Source of the DNA: Clostridiales bacterium
GTDB lineage: Bacteria > Bacillota > Clostridia > Saccharofermentanales > Saccharofermentanaceae
Direction: 5' to 3'
NCBI GenBank assembly: GCA_017962145.1
Contig: JAGCVX010000026.1
Location: 1 to 64,000 of the forward strand
Length of the DNA stretch: 64,000 bases
Shown piece by piece: positions 20,758 through 29,459 of this stretch (positions within the stretch are counted from its first letter, which is position 1; every line of letters starts with the position of its first letter). A program made the translations under genes and the position numbers. The notes under the pieces were generated by a model, which was not told where the DNA came from, searched no databases, and worked only from the letters and a program-made list of their open reading frames with translations.

Positions 20758-20946
20758 TTAAGCAATCTCATCAGCTTTATTGATGATCTCCTTGCCATCA
20801 AGATAACCGCAGGTCTTACAAACCTTATGGCGCAACATCTTAGTGTGGCAATTGGGGCACTCTACCAAACCCGGCAATACGAGCTTCCAGGCACTTCTAT
20901 GACGAGAAGTTCTAGCTTTCGACCATTTACGCTTCGGATGAGCCAT
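20758..20946 (-). CDS. rpmF: 50S ribosomal protein L32
   Basis: A 62-residue L32. The start MAHPKRKWSKARTS is typical, and four cysteines (CPNC ... CKTC) form the zinc-binding version of the protein. The ATG at 20946 has GGAGGT 7 bases upstream; a longer frame from 20961 is not used. It has its own strong promoter and terminator. In many Firmicutes a DUF177 gene precedes rpmF; here it does not. Confidence 0.97.
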   Translation of the reverse strand: MAHPKRKWSKARTSRHRSAWKLVLPGLVECPNCHTKMLRHKVCKTCGYLDGKEIINKADEIA

Positions 20947-21024
20947 CGCATCCACCTCCAATACTATTTTTAGATCTCTCTAAATCATTTCGCAGCCACA
21001 CTAATTCCTTGAGGCGCGAAAGAT

Positions 21025-21053
21025 ATTATGCACTAATGAAAATGCTTTGTCAA
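21025..21053 (-). promoter_or_regulatory. Promoter of rpmF
   Basis: On the minus strand TTGACA, a 17-base spacer and CATAAT form a near-consensus sigma-A promoter about 80 bases upstream of the rpmF start. Confidence 0.8.
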
Positions 21054-21081
21054 GCAAGTTTCGAAGAGTTACCGATAGATT

Positions 21082-21549
21082 TTATACATAATTCTCAGAT
21101 TTGGCAAGATGTACTTTAAAAATCATGTGGTTTCGCATCGGATCCTGCTGTGGGAAACAAAGATCGTAGGACAATTCCGCCGTCTTGACAAGGTATATCC
21201 TCCCCTCAATCTCGACCTCCTCGTCCCGTTCTTCCGGGAAAAATGAGATCGCAAACGTTTCCATCTCGAGGTCAAAATCTCCGTGGCTGGTTCTTACCAC
21301 GCCCTCGGTCTTCTCTCCCTCTTGAAATGTCATATCCGAATCGGCCGATCCGCGGCGGCTCATCACCAGTACTTTCTCATTTACACGGTAGCTCAAAAGG
21401 AAGCGGCTGCCGCCCTGTCCCTTTTCCTCCTCCGGCTGCGTCCAGGAAACACGGATCCGATCCGATGACGCCTCAAACGTCCCCTCGTATCTGACGCCTT
21501 CCTCTGCAAATGCACTGACGATACTGACTAAACAGGAAGTCTTTTCCAC
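21082..21549 (-). CDS. DUF1934 (YwiB-like) beta-barrel protein
   Basis: A 155-residue protein resembling the DUF1934/YwiB family of small calycin-like barrels: alternating strands, with TEGVVRTSHGDFDLEMETFA in the middle and a C-terminal ELSYDLCFPQQ segment. No catalytic residues are known for the family. I chose the GTG at 21549 because AAGGAG lies 6 bases upstream; an in-frame ATG at 21582 has no site. It may read through into the rpmF region, although rpmF has its own promoter. Confidence 0.7.
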   Translation of the reverse strand: MEKTSCLVSIVSAFAEEGVRYEGTFEASSDRIRVSWTQPEEEKGQGGSRFLLSYRVNEKVLVMSRRGSADSDMTFQEGEKTEGVVRTSHGDFDLEMETFAISFFPEERDEEVEIEGRIYLVKTAELSYDLCFPQQDPMRNHMIFKVHLAKSENYV

Positions 21550-21623
21550 GCGGCTCTCCTTCTTCAAACACTGCTTTTTCAAAAGTAATCAATATTGTAA
21601 CACGAAACCGCTTCTTTCTACAC

Positions 21624-21700
21624 ACCAAATCGAACCCGTAAAGACGCGCCTTAGAAGAAGCAGCGCTTCGAGGACAGCGCGCCGGAAGCTTCGATTTGGT
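21624..21700. other. Intergenic hairpin with conserved apex (copy E)
   Basis: ACCAAATCGAA (21624-21634) pairs with TTCGATTTGGT (21690-21700), and GCGC pairs with GCGC around the apex. Read on the minus strand the apex is CTGTCCTC, GAAGC-GCT-GCTTC, TTCTAAGGC; it is the most diverged of the five copies. Unlike the others it lies between two divergent genes, so it is not an obvious terminator. Confidence 0.7.
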
Positions 21701-21804
21701 AGTTTTGTCAAAAAATTCGAATCGTGTTTCTATTGATGTTTAGATGGAAATAGTCAATAATATGTCTGGTCTCATATTTATAAAAGTTATATAAGAGGAA
21801 TTTT

Positions 21805-22779
21805 ATGAAAGACTTTACCGTATCGGCGAAAAGTGCCGGTAAGAAAGTGATTCGCGCTGCGATTTTGGAGTTTCCGGCTCTGACGCCTGCTGTTCTCCAA
21901 AAGGCGCTCAAGCATAAAGATATCCGCATCAACGGAAAACGCATCTCTTCTGACACGACCGTAAGCGAAGGCGATGTAGTCGAGATCTGGATCCCGGACT
22001 CTCTTTTTGAGCAGGAGACACAGGTCAAAAAGTCCGCATTTGACGACTATAAGGTCGTATTTGAATCTGACGATCTGCTTTTGGTCAACAAGCGCCAGGG
22101 CATCGCGGTGCATTCCGGAAAAGGTACGGAGGGCGACTGCCTGATCGACATTCTCCGCCGCGACTACCATAACAAGAATCTCGATCTGTGTCACCGCATC
22201 GACATGAATACCGGTGGTCTGATCCTGACCGCGAAGAATAAAAAGAGCCTCGAGGATGCCATCTCCCTTTTTAAGGAAGGTGTCATCACCAAGCGCTACC
22301 GCTGCCTCGTCCGCGGCATCCCGAATGTCGGCGAGACCGTCATCTGTCAGGACGAAGCGATCATGAAAGAGGTCAGTGCATTTCTCGAAAAACCGTCTTC
22401 GGGAAATGTATTCATCCACGATGTACCCAAAGCAGGCGATCTTCCGATCACTTCCCGCTACCGCGTGCTGAATACCTATAAGGGTATCGGTCCGGACGGC
22501 GAGGATGTCTCGGATATCGAAGTCGAACTGGTAACCGGAAGAACGCACCAGATCCGTGCCCAGTTCGCTCATCTCGGTCACCCGATCCTCGGAGACGGAA
22601 ACTACGGAAGAAATCAGTACAACCTGCATTTCCAGAATCTTCGGGGCGGAAAAGTACGCTACCAGCAGCTGTTCGCGTCGACACTGCTTTTCGGCAAGAT
22701 CCCGAAAGAAAATCTCCACAGCAGATTAAGTGGAAGAAAATTTTCGATCGAGCCGCTTTATGACGTAAAACTGGTGTAA
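21805..22779 (+). CDS. RluA-family RNA pseudouridine synthase
   Basis: A 324-residue enzyme that isomerises uridine in rRNA or tRNA. An N-terminal S4 RNA-binding domain (about 15-75, KALKHKDIRINGKRISSDT) is followed by the catalytic domain with HRIDMNTGGLIL; the aspartate is the nucleophile. The usual HRLD is HRID here, a conservative change. RTHQIRAQFAHLGHPILGD is the second conserved motif. The target site (RluC, RluD or other) cannot be told. GAGG lies close before the ATG. The cyclophilin gene follows 42 bases later. Confidence 0.93.
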   Translation: MKDFTVSAKSAGKKVIRAAILEFPALTPAVLQKALKHKDIRINGKRISSDTTVSEGDVVEIWIPDSLFEQETQVKKSAFDDYKVVFESDDLLLVNKRQGIAVHSGKGTEGDCLIDILRRDYHNKNLDLCHRIDMNTGGLILTAKNKKSLEDAISLFKEGVITKRYRCLVRGIPNVGETVICQDEAIMKEVSAFLEKPSSGNVFIHDVPKAGDLPITSRYRVLNTYKGIGPDGEDVSDIEVELVTGRTHQIRAQFAHLGHPILGDGNYGRNQYNLHFQNLRGGKVRYQQLFASTLLFGKIPKENLHSRLSGRKFSIEPLYDVKLV

Positions 22780-22821
22780 AATCTTTGTTGGGGAAAAAAT
22801 AAGGAAAAAGAAGGCAAACAC

Positions 22822-23445
22822 ATGAATCAGGAAACAATCAAAGACACAAACAAGAACACACACCTCGGCCGCGCAGTACTTTCCGTACTGATGGTCATCA
22901 CACTTCTTCTGTCCATCGCAGGATGTAAAGCAGAAAGATACGGCTCTAACAAGATCGGCATGCATCATGTCGAGATCGAAGTCGAGGGCTACGGCGTCAT
23001 CAAAGTCGAGTTAAACGGTGACGAAGCGCCGGTCAGCGTACAGAACTTCCTCGATCTTGCCAAGAGCGGATTTTACAACGGCTCGACATTTCACAGAATC
23101 ATCAAGGGATTCGTCGTTCAGGGCGGTCAGGCTCCTGCCGGCTGGACAGGTGCTGAACCGAAGAACATCATCGGAGAATTTTCTTCCAACGGTTCTACGA
23201 ACTCCTTAAAGCACAAGCGCGGTACGATCTCCATGGCCCGTGCCGAGAGCTTCAACTCCGCTTCTTCCGAGTTCTTTATCTGCCATCAGGACTGCCCGAA
23301 CCTCGACGGTCTTTATGCGGCATTCGGACAGGTAACCGAGGGTATCGAGATCATCGACCTTCTCGTTGAAGTTCCGTATGGTGATAACGGCGCCGTTGCC
23401 AAAGAGGATCAGCCGATCATCAAAGAAGTCCGCGTCATCGATTGA
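22822..23445 (+). CDS. Cyclophilin-type peptidyl-prolyl isomerase lipoprotein
   Basis: A 207-residue extracytoplasmic PPIase. The signal peptide ends in LSIAGC, giving a lipid-anchored protein. The cyclophilin domain (about 50-205) shows [32 protein letters not shown] and [11 protein letters not shown], which include the active-site Arg, Phe and Gln positions. It probably assists folding of exported proteins. The ribosome binding site is weak (AAGAAGG). It lies between an RNA-modifying enzyme and feoB without an evident functional tie. Confidence 0.93.
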   Translation: MNQETIKDTNKNTHLGRAVLSVLMVITLLLSIAGCKAERYGSNKIGMHHVEIEVEGYGVIKVELNGDEAPVSVQNFLDLAKSGFYNGSTFHRIIKGFVVQGGQAPAGWTGAEPKNIIGEFSSNGSTNSLKHKRGTISMARAESFNSASSEFFICHQDCPNLDGLYAAFGQVTEGIEIIDLLVEVPYGDNGAVAKEDQPIIKEVRVID

Positions 23446-23484
23446 TCTTTATATAATCATCCATTCAGATAAAGGGGAGTTATC

Positions 23485-25863
23485 ATGAATCTGGCCGAAC
23501 TGCATACCGGACATTCTGCAAAAATATTGAAAGTAGGTGGCGAAGGCGCGCTCAGACAGCATTTTCTGGACATGGGCGTGATTCCCGGTGCGCAAGTTAC
23601 ACTTGTTAAGCTTGCTCCGATGGGCGACCCGATGGAGCTTCGTATCCATGGTTATGAACTGACTCTCCGACTCGACGATGCCCGACTGATCGAGATCGAG
23701 GCCGTCGAAGAAAAAGAATCATCTTCCGAGGAACTTCCCGACGAAGAGAAAAAGAAGAAAAAAGACCGCCGTATCATCATCGCTCACCCGGGTCTTGGTG
23801 AAGGCGGTAAATACCATGTAAAAGCGGATGAGAATCCTCTTCCCGACGGAACAAAGCTGACATTCGCACTTGCCGGCAACCAGAATTCCGGAAAAACGAC
23901 GCTTTTTAACCAGCTCACCGGCAGCAACCAGCACGTCGGAAACTTCCCGGGCGTTACGGTAGACAGAAAAAGCGGTGCCATCAAGGAGCATCCGAACACG
24001 GAGATCACCGACCTTCCGGGTATCTACAGCATGTCCCCTTATACAGCCGAAGAGATCGTCTCCAGACAATTTATCCTCGATGAAAAGCCCTGCGGCATCA
24101 TCAACATCGTCGATGCAACGAATATCGAACGTAACCTGTATCTTACGATGCAGCTGATGGAACTTAACGTGCCGATGGTCCTTGCGCTGAACATGATGGA
24201 CGAAGTCCGTGGAAACGGCGGTTCGATCCTCGTCAACCAGATGGAGCACGAACTGGGCGTTCCGGTCGTTCCGATCTCGGCTGCCAAAAACGAAGGTATC
24301 CACGAGCTCGTCGACCACGCACTGCACGTTGCCAAATACCAGGAACGTCCCGGACGTCTGGACTTCTGTGACGAAAACGATAAAGGCGGTGCCATCCATA
24401 GATGCCTGCACAGTATCATGATCCTGATCCAGGACCATGCTCAGGAAGCAGGGATCCCGGAAAGATTCGCCGCGACCAAACTCGTCGAAGGAGACAGCCG
24501 TGTTCTCGAAAGACTGAATCTCGACCAGAACGAAAAAGAAACACTCGAGCATATCATCCTGCAGATGGAAGAAGAATCCGGTATGGACCGTTCTGCCGCC
24601 ATCGCGGATATGCGTTTTACATTCATCCAGAAGCTCGTTGACCGTACCGTCATCAAGCCGAAAGAAAGCAAAGAACACCAGAGAAGCCGTGCCATCGATA
24701 AAGTCCTCACCGGTAAATATTCCGCGATCCCGGCCTTTATCCTCATCATGGCCGCCGTCTTCTTTCTGACCTTTAACGTCATCGGTGCATTCTTCCAGGG
24801 ACTGATGGAACAGGGCATCACGGCGCTGACCAATATCGTAGACAAAGCGATGGTCAGCTGGAATGTCAACGAAGTAGTCCGCTCCCTCGTCGTAGACGGC
24901 ATCTTCAACGGAATCGGAAGTGTCCTTTCGTTCCTTCCGGTCATCGTGACACTCTTCTTCTTCCTTTCATTACTGGAAGACTCGGGATATATGGCCCGTA
25001 TCGCATTTGTCATGGACAAATTCCTTCGTAAGATCGGTCTTTCCGGACGAAGCATCGTTCCGATGCTCATCGGATTCGGCTGTACGGTTCCGGGCGTCAT
25101 GGCCAGCCGCACGCTCCCGTCCGAACGTGACCGTAAGATGACGATCCTTCTGACTCCGTATATGAGCTGCTCGGCCAAGCTTCCGATCTACGGCTTCTTT
25201 GTCAGCACATTCTTCCCGAAATACAGCGGCCTGATCATGGTCGGCCTTTATTTCCTCGGTATCTTCATGGGTATCCTCGTGGCTCTCGTGACGCGCCGCA
25301 CCGTTTTCAAAGGAAAAGCCGTACCGTTTGTTATGGAACTTCCGAACTACCGTATGCCGGGCGCAAAGAATGTCGCTCAGCTTCTGTGGGAAAAAGCCAA
25401 GGACTTCCTGACACGTGCCTTCACTGTCATCTTTATCGCATGTATCATCATCTGGTTCCTGCAGTCCTTTGACCTGAGCCTGACGATGGTCGATGATTCC
25501 AGTAAGAGTATTCTGGCTATGTTAGCCGGATGGATCGCACCTGTATTCGCACCTCTGGGATTTGGTGACTGGAGATTTTCCACCGCGCTCATCACCGGTT
25601 TTATGGCAAAAGAGAGCGTCGTTTCGACATTAAATGTTCTGGTCGGATCCGAAAGCGAGCTTCTTGCGCTCCTGACTCCGCTATCCGCCCTGTCACTTCT
25701 CGTATTCTGTCTGCTCTATGCACCATGTGTCGCAGCGGTGGCATCCGTCAAACGCGAGCTCGGCACCAAATGGGCGACCATCGTAGTGGTCTTCCAGTGC
25801 GTGATCGCCTGGATCGCAGCATATGGCGTACATCTTATCGGCATGGCCTTCGGCTTACAATGA
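23485..25863 (+). CDS. feoB: FeoA-FeoB fusion ferrous iron transporter
   Basis: A 792-residue protein. Residues 1-75 are a complete FeoA domain (SH3-like, LRQHFLDMGVIPGAQVTL). A charged linker with runs of Lys and Glu (about 74-125) leads to the FeoB G-protein domain: G1 GNQNSGKTT at 131-139, G2/G3 NFPGVTVDRKSG and DLPGIYS, G4 NMMD. The C-terminal half has the Fe2+ channel with two Gate motifs (GFGCTVPGVMASR, TPYMSCSAKLPIY). It imports Fe2+ across the membrane under anaerobic conditions. The fusion replaces separate feoA and feoB. GGGGAG lies before the ATG. Confidence 0.97.
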   Translation: MNLAELHTGHSAKILKVGGEGALRQHFLDMGVIPGAQVTLVKLAPMGDPMELRIHGYELTLRLDDARLIEIEAVEEKESSSEELPDEEKKKKKDRRIIIAHPGLGEGGKYHVKADENPLPDGTKLTFALAGNQNSGKTTLFNQLTGSNQHVGNFPGVTVDRKSGAIKEHPNTEITDLPGIYSMSPYTAEEIVSRQFILDEKPCGIINIVDATNIERNLYLTMQLMELNVPMVLALNMMDEVRGNGGSILVNQMEHELGVPVVPISAAKNEGIHELVDHALHVAKYQERPGRLDFCDENDKGGAIHRCLHSIMILIQDHAQEAGIPERFAATKLVEGDSRVLERLNLDQNEKETLEHIILQMEEESGMDRSAAIADMRFTFIQKLVDRTVIKPKESKEHQRSRAIDKVLTGKYSAIPAFILIMAAVFFLTFNVIGAFFQGLMEQGITALTNIVDKAMVSWNVNEVVRSLVVDGIFNGIGSVLSFLPVIVTLFFFLSLLEDSGYMARIAFVMDKFLRKIGLSGRSIVPMLIGFGCTVPGVMASRTLPSERDRKMTILLTPYMSCSAKLPIYGFFVSTFFPKYSGLIMVGLYFLGIFMGILVALVTRRTVFKGKAVPFVMELPNYRMPGAKNVAQLLWEKAKDFLTRAFTVIFIACIIIWFLQSFDLSLTMVDDSSKSILAMLAGWIAPVFAPLGFGDWRFSTALITGFMAKESVVSTLNVLVGSESELLALLTPLSALSLLVFCLLYAPCVAAVASVKRELGTKWATIVVVFQCVIAWIAAYGVHLIGMAFGLQ

Positions 25864-26008
25864 TTTTCATTTCAGACCCCAAAAATGCAAAATAAGATAT
25901 GATTTTGACATGAAAATAACAGATATCTGTTTTCGGTATCAAATTCATGACTTAGTCATTAAGATTTTTCTTAAACAAATTAACGCAAAACTTAAACAAA
26001 AAGAGCAA

Positions 26009-26045
26009 AAAAGTACCCCGGCGTCAGGAGGCGTCGGGGTACTTT
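26009..26045 (+). terminator. Terminator downstream of feoAB
   Basis: AAAGTACCCCGGCG and CGTCGGGGTACTTT form a strong GC-rich stem with A and T stretches on either side. It lies about 150 bases after the feoAB stop. The stretch between (25864-26008) is AT-rich and holds nothing I can name. Confidence 0.75.
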
Positions 26046-26058
26046 AATGAAATAGACT

Positions 26059-26191
26059 CTTGCATCAAAAGTATGTCATGTGGAAGTGCAAGATGTTGTC
26101 AACAAGCGTGGCGGTTAGGGTCGTGTGCGTCAGAAAGATGGCAAACTTTCTCTAACGGAGGCATTGGGGTTGTCCTTTACACACCCGCCAC
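26059..26191 (+). ncRNA. Candidate structured RNA, family unknown
   Basis: A non-coding stretch with nested complementary blocks. GTGGCGG (26108-26114) pairs with CCGCCAC (26185-26191), GTGTG (26123-26127) with CACAC (26180-26184), CGT (26128-26130) with ACG (26155-26157), and AGAAAG (26132-26137) with CTTTCT (26146-26151), all in proper nesting order. A separate small hairpin CTTGCA/TGCAAG (26059-26092) precedes it. Neither strand shows SRP, 6S or a riboswitch consensus that I can recognise. It could be a small RNA or a leader of the AraC gene. The strand is uncertain. Confidence 0.45.
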
Positions 26192-26235
26192 TTGAGTATA
26201 TTCTATAACATTTCAGAAAATACGATACCAAATTT

Positions 26236-26265
26236 TTGCACTTTATGTCATAATGATGTTATAAG
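26236..26265 (+). promoter_or_regulatory. Possible promoter of the AraC gene
   Basis: TTGCAC, an 18-base spacer and TATAAG lie about 90 bases before the AraC start codon. The -35 is poor. The region 26192-26353 is very AT-rich, as expected for a regulatory region. Confidence 0.35.
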
Positions 26266-26353
26266 TTTATTGTAAAACGCACTTTATTGATAATTTGGGT
26301 GCAAAAAGGGAATAATCTAGGAATCTTTATGATTCGGAAAGTGGGTTGGAATC

Positions 26354-27232
26354 ATGGAAAACGATGTAAACAAGGAATTACAGCGGTTGCTTTTCATGCA
26401 GCGTGAGCGGCTTATGGTTCGTTCTTCTTACGAACACGAATTCGACTTTTATGACCTTGTGGCTACCGGCCAAGTTGAAGAAGTTATGCGACAGGTACGT
26501 GAATATCATATTTCCGAGCTTCGCGGCGTAGGTACTCTCTCCCCTGACCGTCTGAGAAATGTCAGATATCACCTGATCATCTCCATCGCCATGATCTCCC
26601 GTTACTGTATCAATTATGGTATGGATGTCGAGACATCCTATTCATTAAGTGATATCTATATTCAGAAATGTGATGCCGCCACTTCGACATCCCAGCTCGA
26701 CGCGATCCAGCAGCAGTGTATCGAAGACTACTGCACCAGAATGCGTGCCCTTCGTCTCGACAACATCTTCAGTAAACATGTCGTTCGTGCGATCGAGTAT
26801 ATCTACAGCCACCTGCAGGACAGAATCCTGGTACCGGATCTTTCCGAGTATCTCGGATTAAATGACGCGTATTTCTCCAAACTCTTTAAAAAGGAAACCG
26901 GCGTGTCCGTCAGTGACTTTATCCGTATCAAGAAGATCGACGCTGCCAAACACATGCTCAAGCACTCTGATTATTCCTGCCTGAGCATCTCACAGTTCCT
27001 CTCCTTCTCGACCCAGAGCCACTTTATCCAGGCCTTTAAGAAGCAGACCGGACTGACACCGGAAGAATACAGAAAAGAAAACTTCCACAAAGCATTCCCG
27101 AAAGATGCCAAGACCAAGCAGGGTTCTTCCCTTCCTGTCGAGCATACCGAAGAAGAACTCGCCCGTCTTCTGGAAGAAGCCAAGAACAAGAATCTGGCAT
27201 CCCCTACTCGCCTTCCGCACGAAGAAGACTGA
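26354..27232 (+). CDS. AraC-family transcriptional regulator
   Basis: A 292-residue regulator. The C-terminal AraC domain (about 160-262) contains two helix-turn-helix units, with DLSEYLGLNDAYFSKLFKKE and SISQFLSFSTQSHFIQAFKK, then TGLTPEEYRKE. The N-terminal 150 residues are helical and of the kind seen in many clostridial AraC proteins; they show no cupin sugar-binding motif and no receiver. The last 30 residues are a charged tail. No adjacent sugar genes suggest a target. The ribosome binding site is weak. It is monocistronic with a terminator 25 bases after the stop. Confidence 0.9.
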   Translation: MENDVNKELQRLLFMQRERLMVRSSYEHEFDFYDLVATGQVEEVMRQVREYHISELRGVGTLSPDRLRNVRYHLIISIAMISRYCINYGMDVETSYSLSDIYIQKCDAATSTSQLDAIQQQCIEDYCTRMRALRLDNIFSKHVVRAIEYIYSHLQDRILVPDLSEYLGLNDAYFSKLFKKETGVSVSDFIRIKKIDAAKHMLKHSDYSCLSISQFLSFSTQSHFIQAFKKQTGLTPEEYRKENFHKAFPKDAKTKQGSSLPVEHTEEELARLLEEAKNKNLASPTRLPHEED

Positions 27233-27254
27233 GTACATCGCAAAACCAACGCAA

Positions 27255-27292
27255 AGAAAAAGAAGCGGAGTTCAATTCCGCTTCTTTATTTC
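27255..27292. terminator. Bidirectional terminator
   Basis: AAAGAAGCGGA and TCCGCTTCTTT form a hairpin with A-run and T-run flanks between the AraC gene and the convergent lipoprotein gene. It overlaps the last codons of the latter. Confidence 0.85.
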
Positions 27293-27979
27293 TGTCTGCA
27301 TGTCCGCACCGACGGCGATCATCGAGTGGACACTGAACTCACCTGATTTTGCATCTGTCTTATTTGTCTCTTCATAGAAACTCTGCACTTTGCAATAGTA
27401 GATCGAATAACGGACACAGATCTTCTTTTCCTTAATCAGTTCTTCCAGCTGGTCCAGTTCCACGGCCCAGTTTTCATCGCTGTATTCCGGAGCGATCTTG
27501 AGGCAGCAGGCGATATCCGGTTCCGAGGTAAGCCAGTATTCTTCCAGTGTCATATCCGGATCGTACGTTGATCCCTGCGCAGAAGATGTGCCCAGTTTAT
27601 AGATCAGGTTAAAGTTTTCGCCGAATACCGATCGAGCGATCTCTTCCAGAGCATTCCGAGTCTCCTCATAGTACTGAACAGAGATGTAATTATCGACATA
27701 ACGGAAACCGTCTCCGTTTCGAATAATGCGGATATATACTTTCTGATCCGGATACTTCTTGCTTTTTAAGTAAAGATCATAAGACGCGCCCGTCGGCTGG
27801 TGATCGTCATAATCTTCCAGATACGTAAACGTATCGTCATAGCGCTCTTCCATAAACTTGATCGCGTCAGGGATCGAGTACTTCGGGCCTCGTTGGAAGA
27901 AAAAACATCCTGTCATTAAAAAGCAACTCAAAAACACGACGCTCATCAGCGCCGCTGCCATTTTCATACTTGTCTTCAT
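27272..27979 (-). CDS. Lipoprotein, unknown
   Basis: A 235-residue predicted lipoprotein with signal peptide and lipobox FLMTGC (Cys25). The mature part starts with FFFQRGPKY and has no domain I recognise; the composition is that of a folded alpha/beta protein rich in Tyr, Asp and Glu. A TATACT at 28036-28041 on the minus strand could be its -10 box, and a small GGGAGA/TCTCCC inverted repeat lies in the leader. It appears to be monocistronic. Confidence 0.78.
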   Translation of the reverse strand: MKTSMKMAAALMSVVFLSCFLMTGCFFFQRGPKYSIPDAIKFMEERYDDTFTYLEDYDDHQPTGASYDLYLKSKKYPDQKVYIRIIRNGDGFRYVDNYISVQYYEETRNALEEIARSVFGENFNLIYKLGTSSAQGSTYDPDMTLEEYWLTSEPDIACCLKIAPEYSDENWAVELDQLEELIKEKKICVRYSIYYCKVQSFYEETNKTDAKSGEFSVHSMIAVGADMQTEIKKRN

Positions 27980-28088
27980 TTCCTATTCCATCCTTTTTCA
28001 AGGGAGACACCCATCTCTCCCCTCTTTCTGGGAATAGTATAATCCTTTGTATATTAAAACAGGTGACAAATCAGTAATCCGGAAGTTT

Positions 28089-28580
28089 TCAGGCAAGAAT
28101 GTGCGGCATCAGTTCATTTAGCGCGGTAAACTCGCGATAATACATACCTCTTCGCATTTCGTTTTTGCCTTCGTAGTCCTCATGTCTGGAAAAGATCTCC
28201 AGGATCTCTTCGATCGGAAGCCAGCGGGGCTCTAATCCCACTTCCTTTTCCTGCTGTGTCAGAGAGATCTTGCCTTTTCCGGTCGCTTGGCAGAGAAAGT
28301 AGCGGTTCACAAACTTCCACTCGTCATAGTATTCATCGATCTCCAGAAGGCACTCGGAAGGCGAAACCAGAAGGCCTGTCTCCTCTTCCATCTCACGGAT
28401 CAGGCAGGACTTCTCATCCTCCCCTTCTTCAAAACCGCCACCCGGCATCATCCACTGATCGGTCACGGTCTCATAGGAAAGCAGGAGTTTTCCGTCCTTG
28501 ACCAGAAGGCCACGGCAGCCGGCTCTCTCGATCTCCCATTTTTCCAGATGGTTTTTCCCGAAGATCTCTATCTTTTTCAT
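28089..28580 (-). CDS. Nudix hydrolase
   Basis: A 163-residue pyrophosphohydrolase. The Nudix box GGGFEEGEDEKSCLIREMEE followed by ETGL lies near residues 47-70, with all glutamates needed for metal binding. Members hydrolyse nucleoside diphosphate derivatives; the substrate is unknown here. The start overlaps the stop of the methyltransferase gene (ATGA), so they are coupled, and AAGGGG lies upstream of the ATG. Confidence 0.9.
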   Translation of the reverse strand: MKKIEIFGKNHLEKWEIERAGCRGLLVKDGKLLLSYETVTDQWMMPGGGFEEGEDEKSCLIREMEEETGLLVSPSECLLEIDEYYDEWKFVNRYFLCQATGKGKISLTQQEKEVGLEPRWLPIEEILEIFSRHEDYEGKNEMRRGMYYREFTALNELMPHILA

Positions 28581-29347
28581 ACAGATTCCCCTTCCGGCTT
28601 CTTCGTCACAAACAGCACATAGGTATCTTTATATACGATCTTGTTCCCTGACTCAAGAACCGCGTCACGAAGGCCTTCGAAGAACTTCGTATTATATGGT
28701 TCGGGAATGACCAGGTGCGTACAGTGTGTTCCGTTAAATGCAGCAAACTCATCTGCCGTCATTTCGCGTGTACCGTAGAACTCACGCATCTCGACCGGTC
28801 CATAACCGTAGTCAGGTGCTTTTGTATAACCAAAACCGCCCTGCTTGTACGGGACTTCCGGCTTAAAATACTGATCATACACTTTCTGGATCTTCTCATA
28901 GAGCGCTTCATTGTTACTCCGATAGTCTTCTCTGGTGAGCATCATGGCAAGGACTCCACCCGGCTTAAGAAGTTCGAACGTCTTCTTGTACGCGATCTCC
29001 TCCGGGATCCACTGGATCGTCGCTGCCGAGTAGATCATGTCGAACTTCTGCTCACCAAAGTCATGTGTAATAAAGTCATCGTTCACGATCGAGAAATTCG
29101 GGCGGTCCCCATACTTCTCTTTCATCTTCGCATAGAGGTGTTCGCCCAGTTCGATGGCATGGTAATCACACCCGGTATCAAGGACGGGGTCAGTCGCCTG
29201 TCCTGTGCCGGGACCGAGCTCTAATACTGTCTTATCGGGGCCGAGTTTGGCATAGTCCTTCAGAAACGAAAACAGTTTCTCACTGTAACGGGGTCTGTAC
29301 TTGTCGAATTTCTCCGGGATCGTATCAAAAATCTTTCGAAATTCCAT
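28577..29347 (-). CDS. Class I SAM-dependent methyltransferase
   Basis: A 256-residue methyltransferase. The SAM-binding motif I is VLELGPGTGQATDP near residues 43-56, motif II includes HAIELGEHL, and FDMIYSAATIQWIPEE and ELLKPGGVLAMM are the later motifs. It is of the general UbiE/Tam-like type; the substrate is unknown. The ATG at 29347 follows GGTGAGG. A longer frame begins at 29383, but that ATG lies inside the -10 box of the promoter and cannot be the start. It heads a two-gene operon with the Nudix gene. Confidence 0.88.
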   Translation of the reverse strand: MEFRKIFDTIPEKFDKYRPRYSEKLFSFLKDYAKLGPDKTVLELGPGTGQATDPVLDTGCDYHAIELGEHLYAKMKEKYGDRPNFSIVNDDFITHDFGEQKFDMIYSAATIQWIPEEIAYKKTFELLKPGGVLAMMLTREDYRSNNEALYEKIQKVYDQYFKPEVPYKQGGFGYTKAPDYGYGPVEMREFYGTREMTADEFAAFNGTHCTHLVIPEPYNTKFFEGLRDAVLESGNKIVYKDTYVLFVTKKPEGESV

Positions 29348-29381
29348 CGTCCTCACCTCTTTATCTTTGATGTGTTTTCCC

Positions 29382-29390
29382 ATTATAACA
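29382..29390 (-). promoter_or_regulatory. Extended -10 promoter of the methyltransferase-Nudix operon
   Basis: TGTTATAAT on the minus strand, 35 bases upstream of the ATG at 29347, is a perfect -10 with the extended TGn. No good -35 is seen. Confidence 0.6.
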
Positions 29391-29399
29391 TTAGATACG

Positions 29400-29433
29400 A
29401 AAAAGCCACGCCGGTTTTTCCAACGTGGCTTAT
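29400..29433 (-). terminator. Terminator of proS
   Basis: On the minus strand AAGCCACG and CGTGGCTT form a stem followed by TTTTTCG, 27 bases after the proS stop. Confidence 0.85.
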
Positions 29434-29459
29434 CCTGTTAGTTTAATTTCGTATCGGGA

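Noticed and set aside
23452-23457. TATAAT as promoter of feoAB
   Set aside because: No -35 box lies at a suitable distance and it sits right after the cyclophilin stop; read-through is as likely.
26108-26191. SRP RNA, 6S RNA or ZTP riboswitch
   Set aside because: The invariant SRP loop and the ZTP core bases are missing and the shape does not fit 6S.
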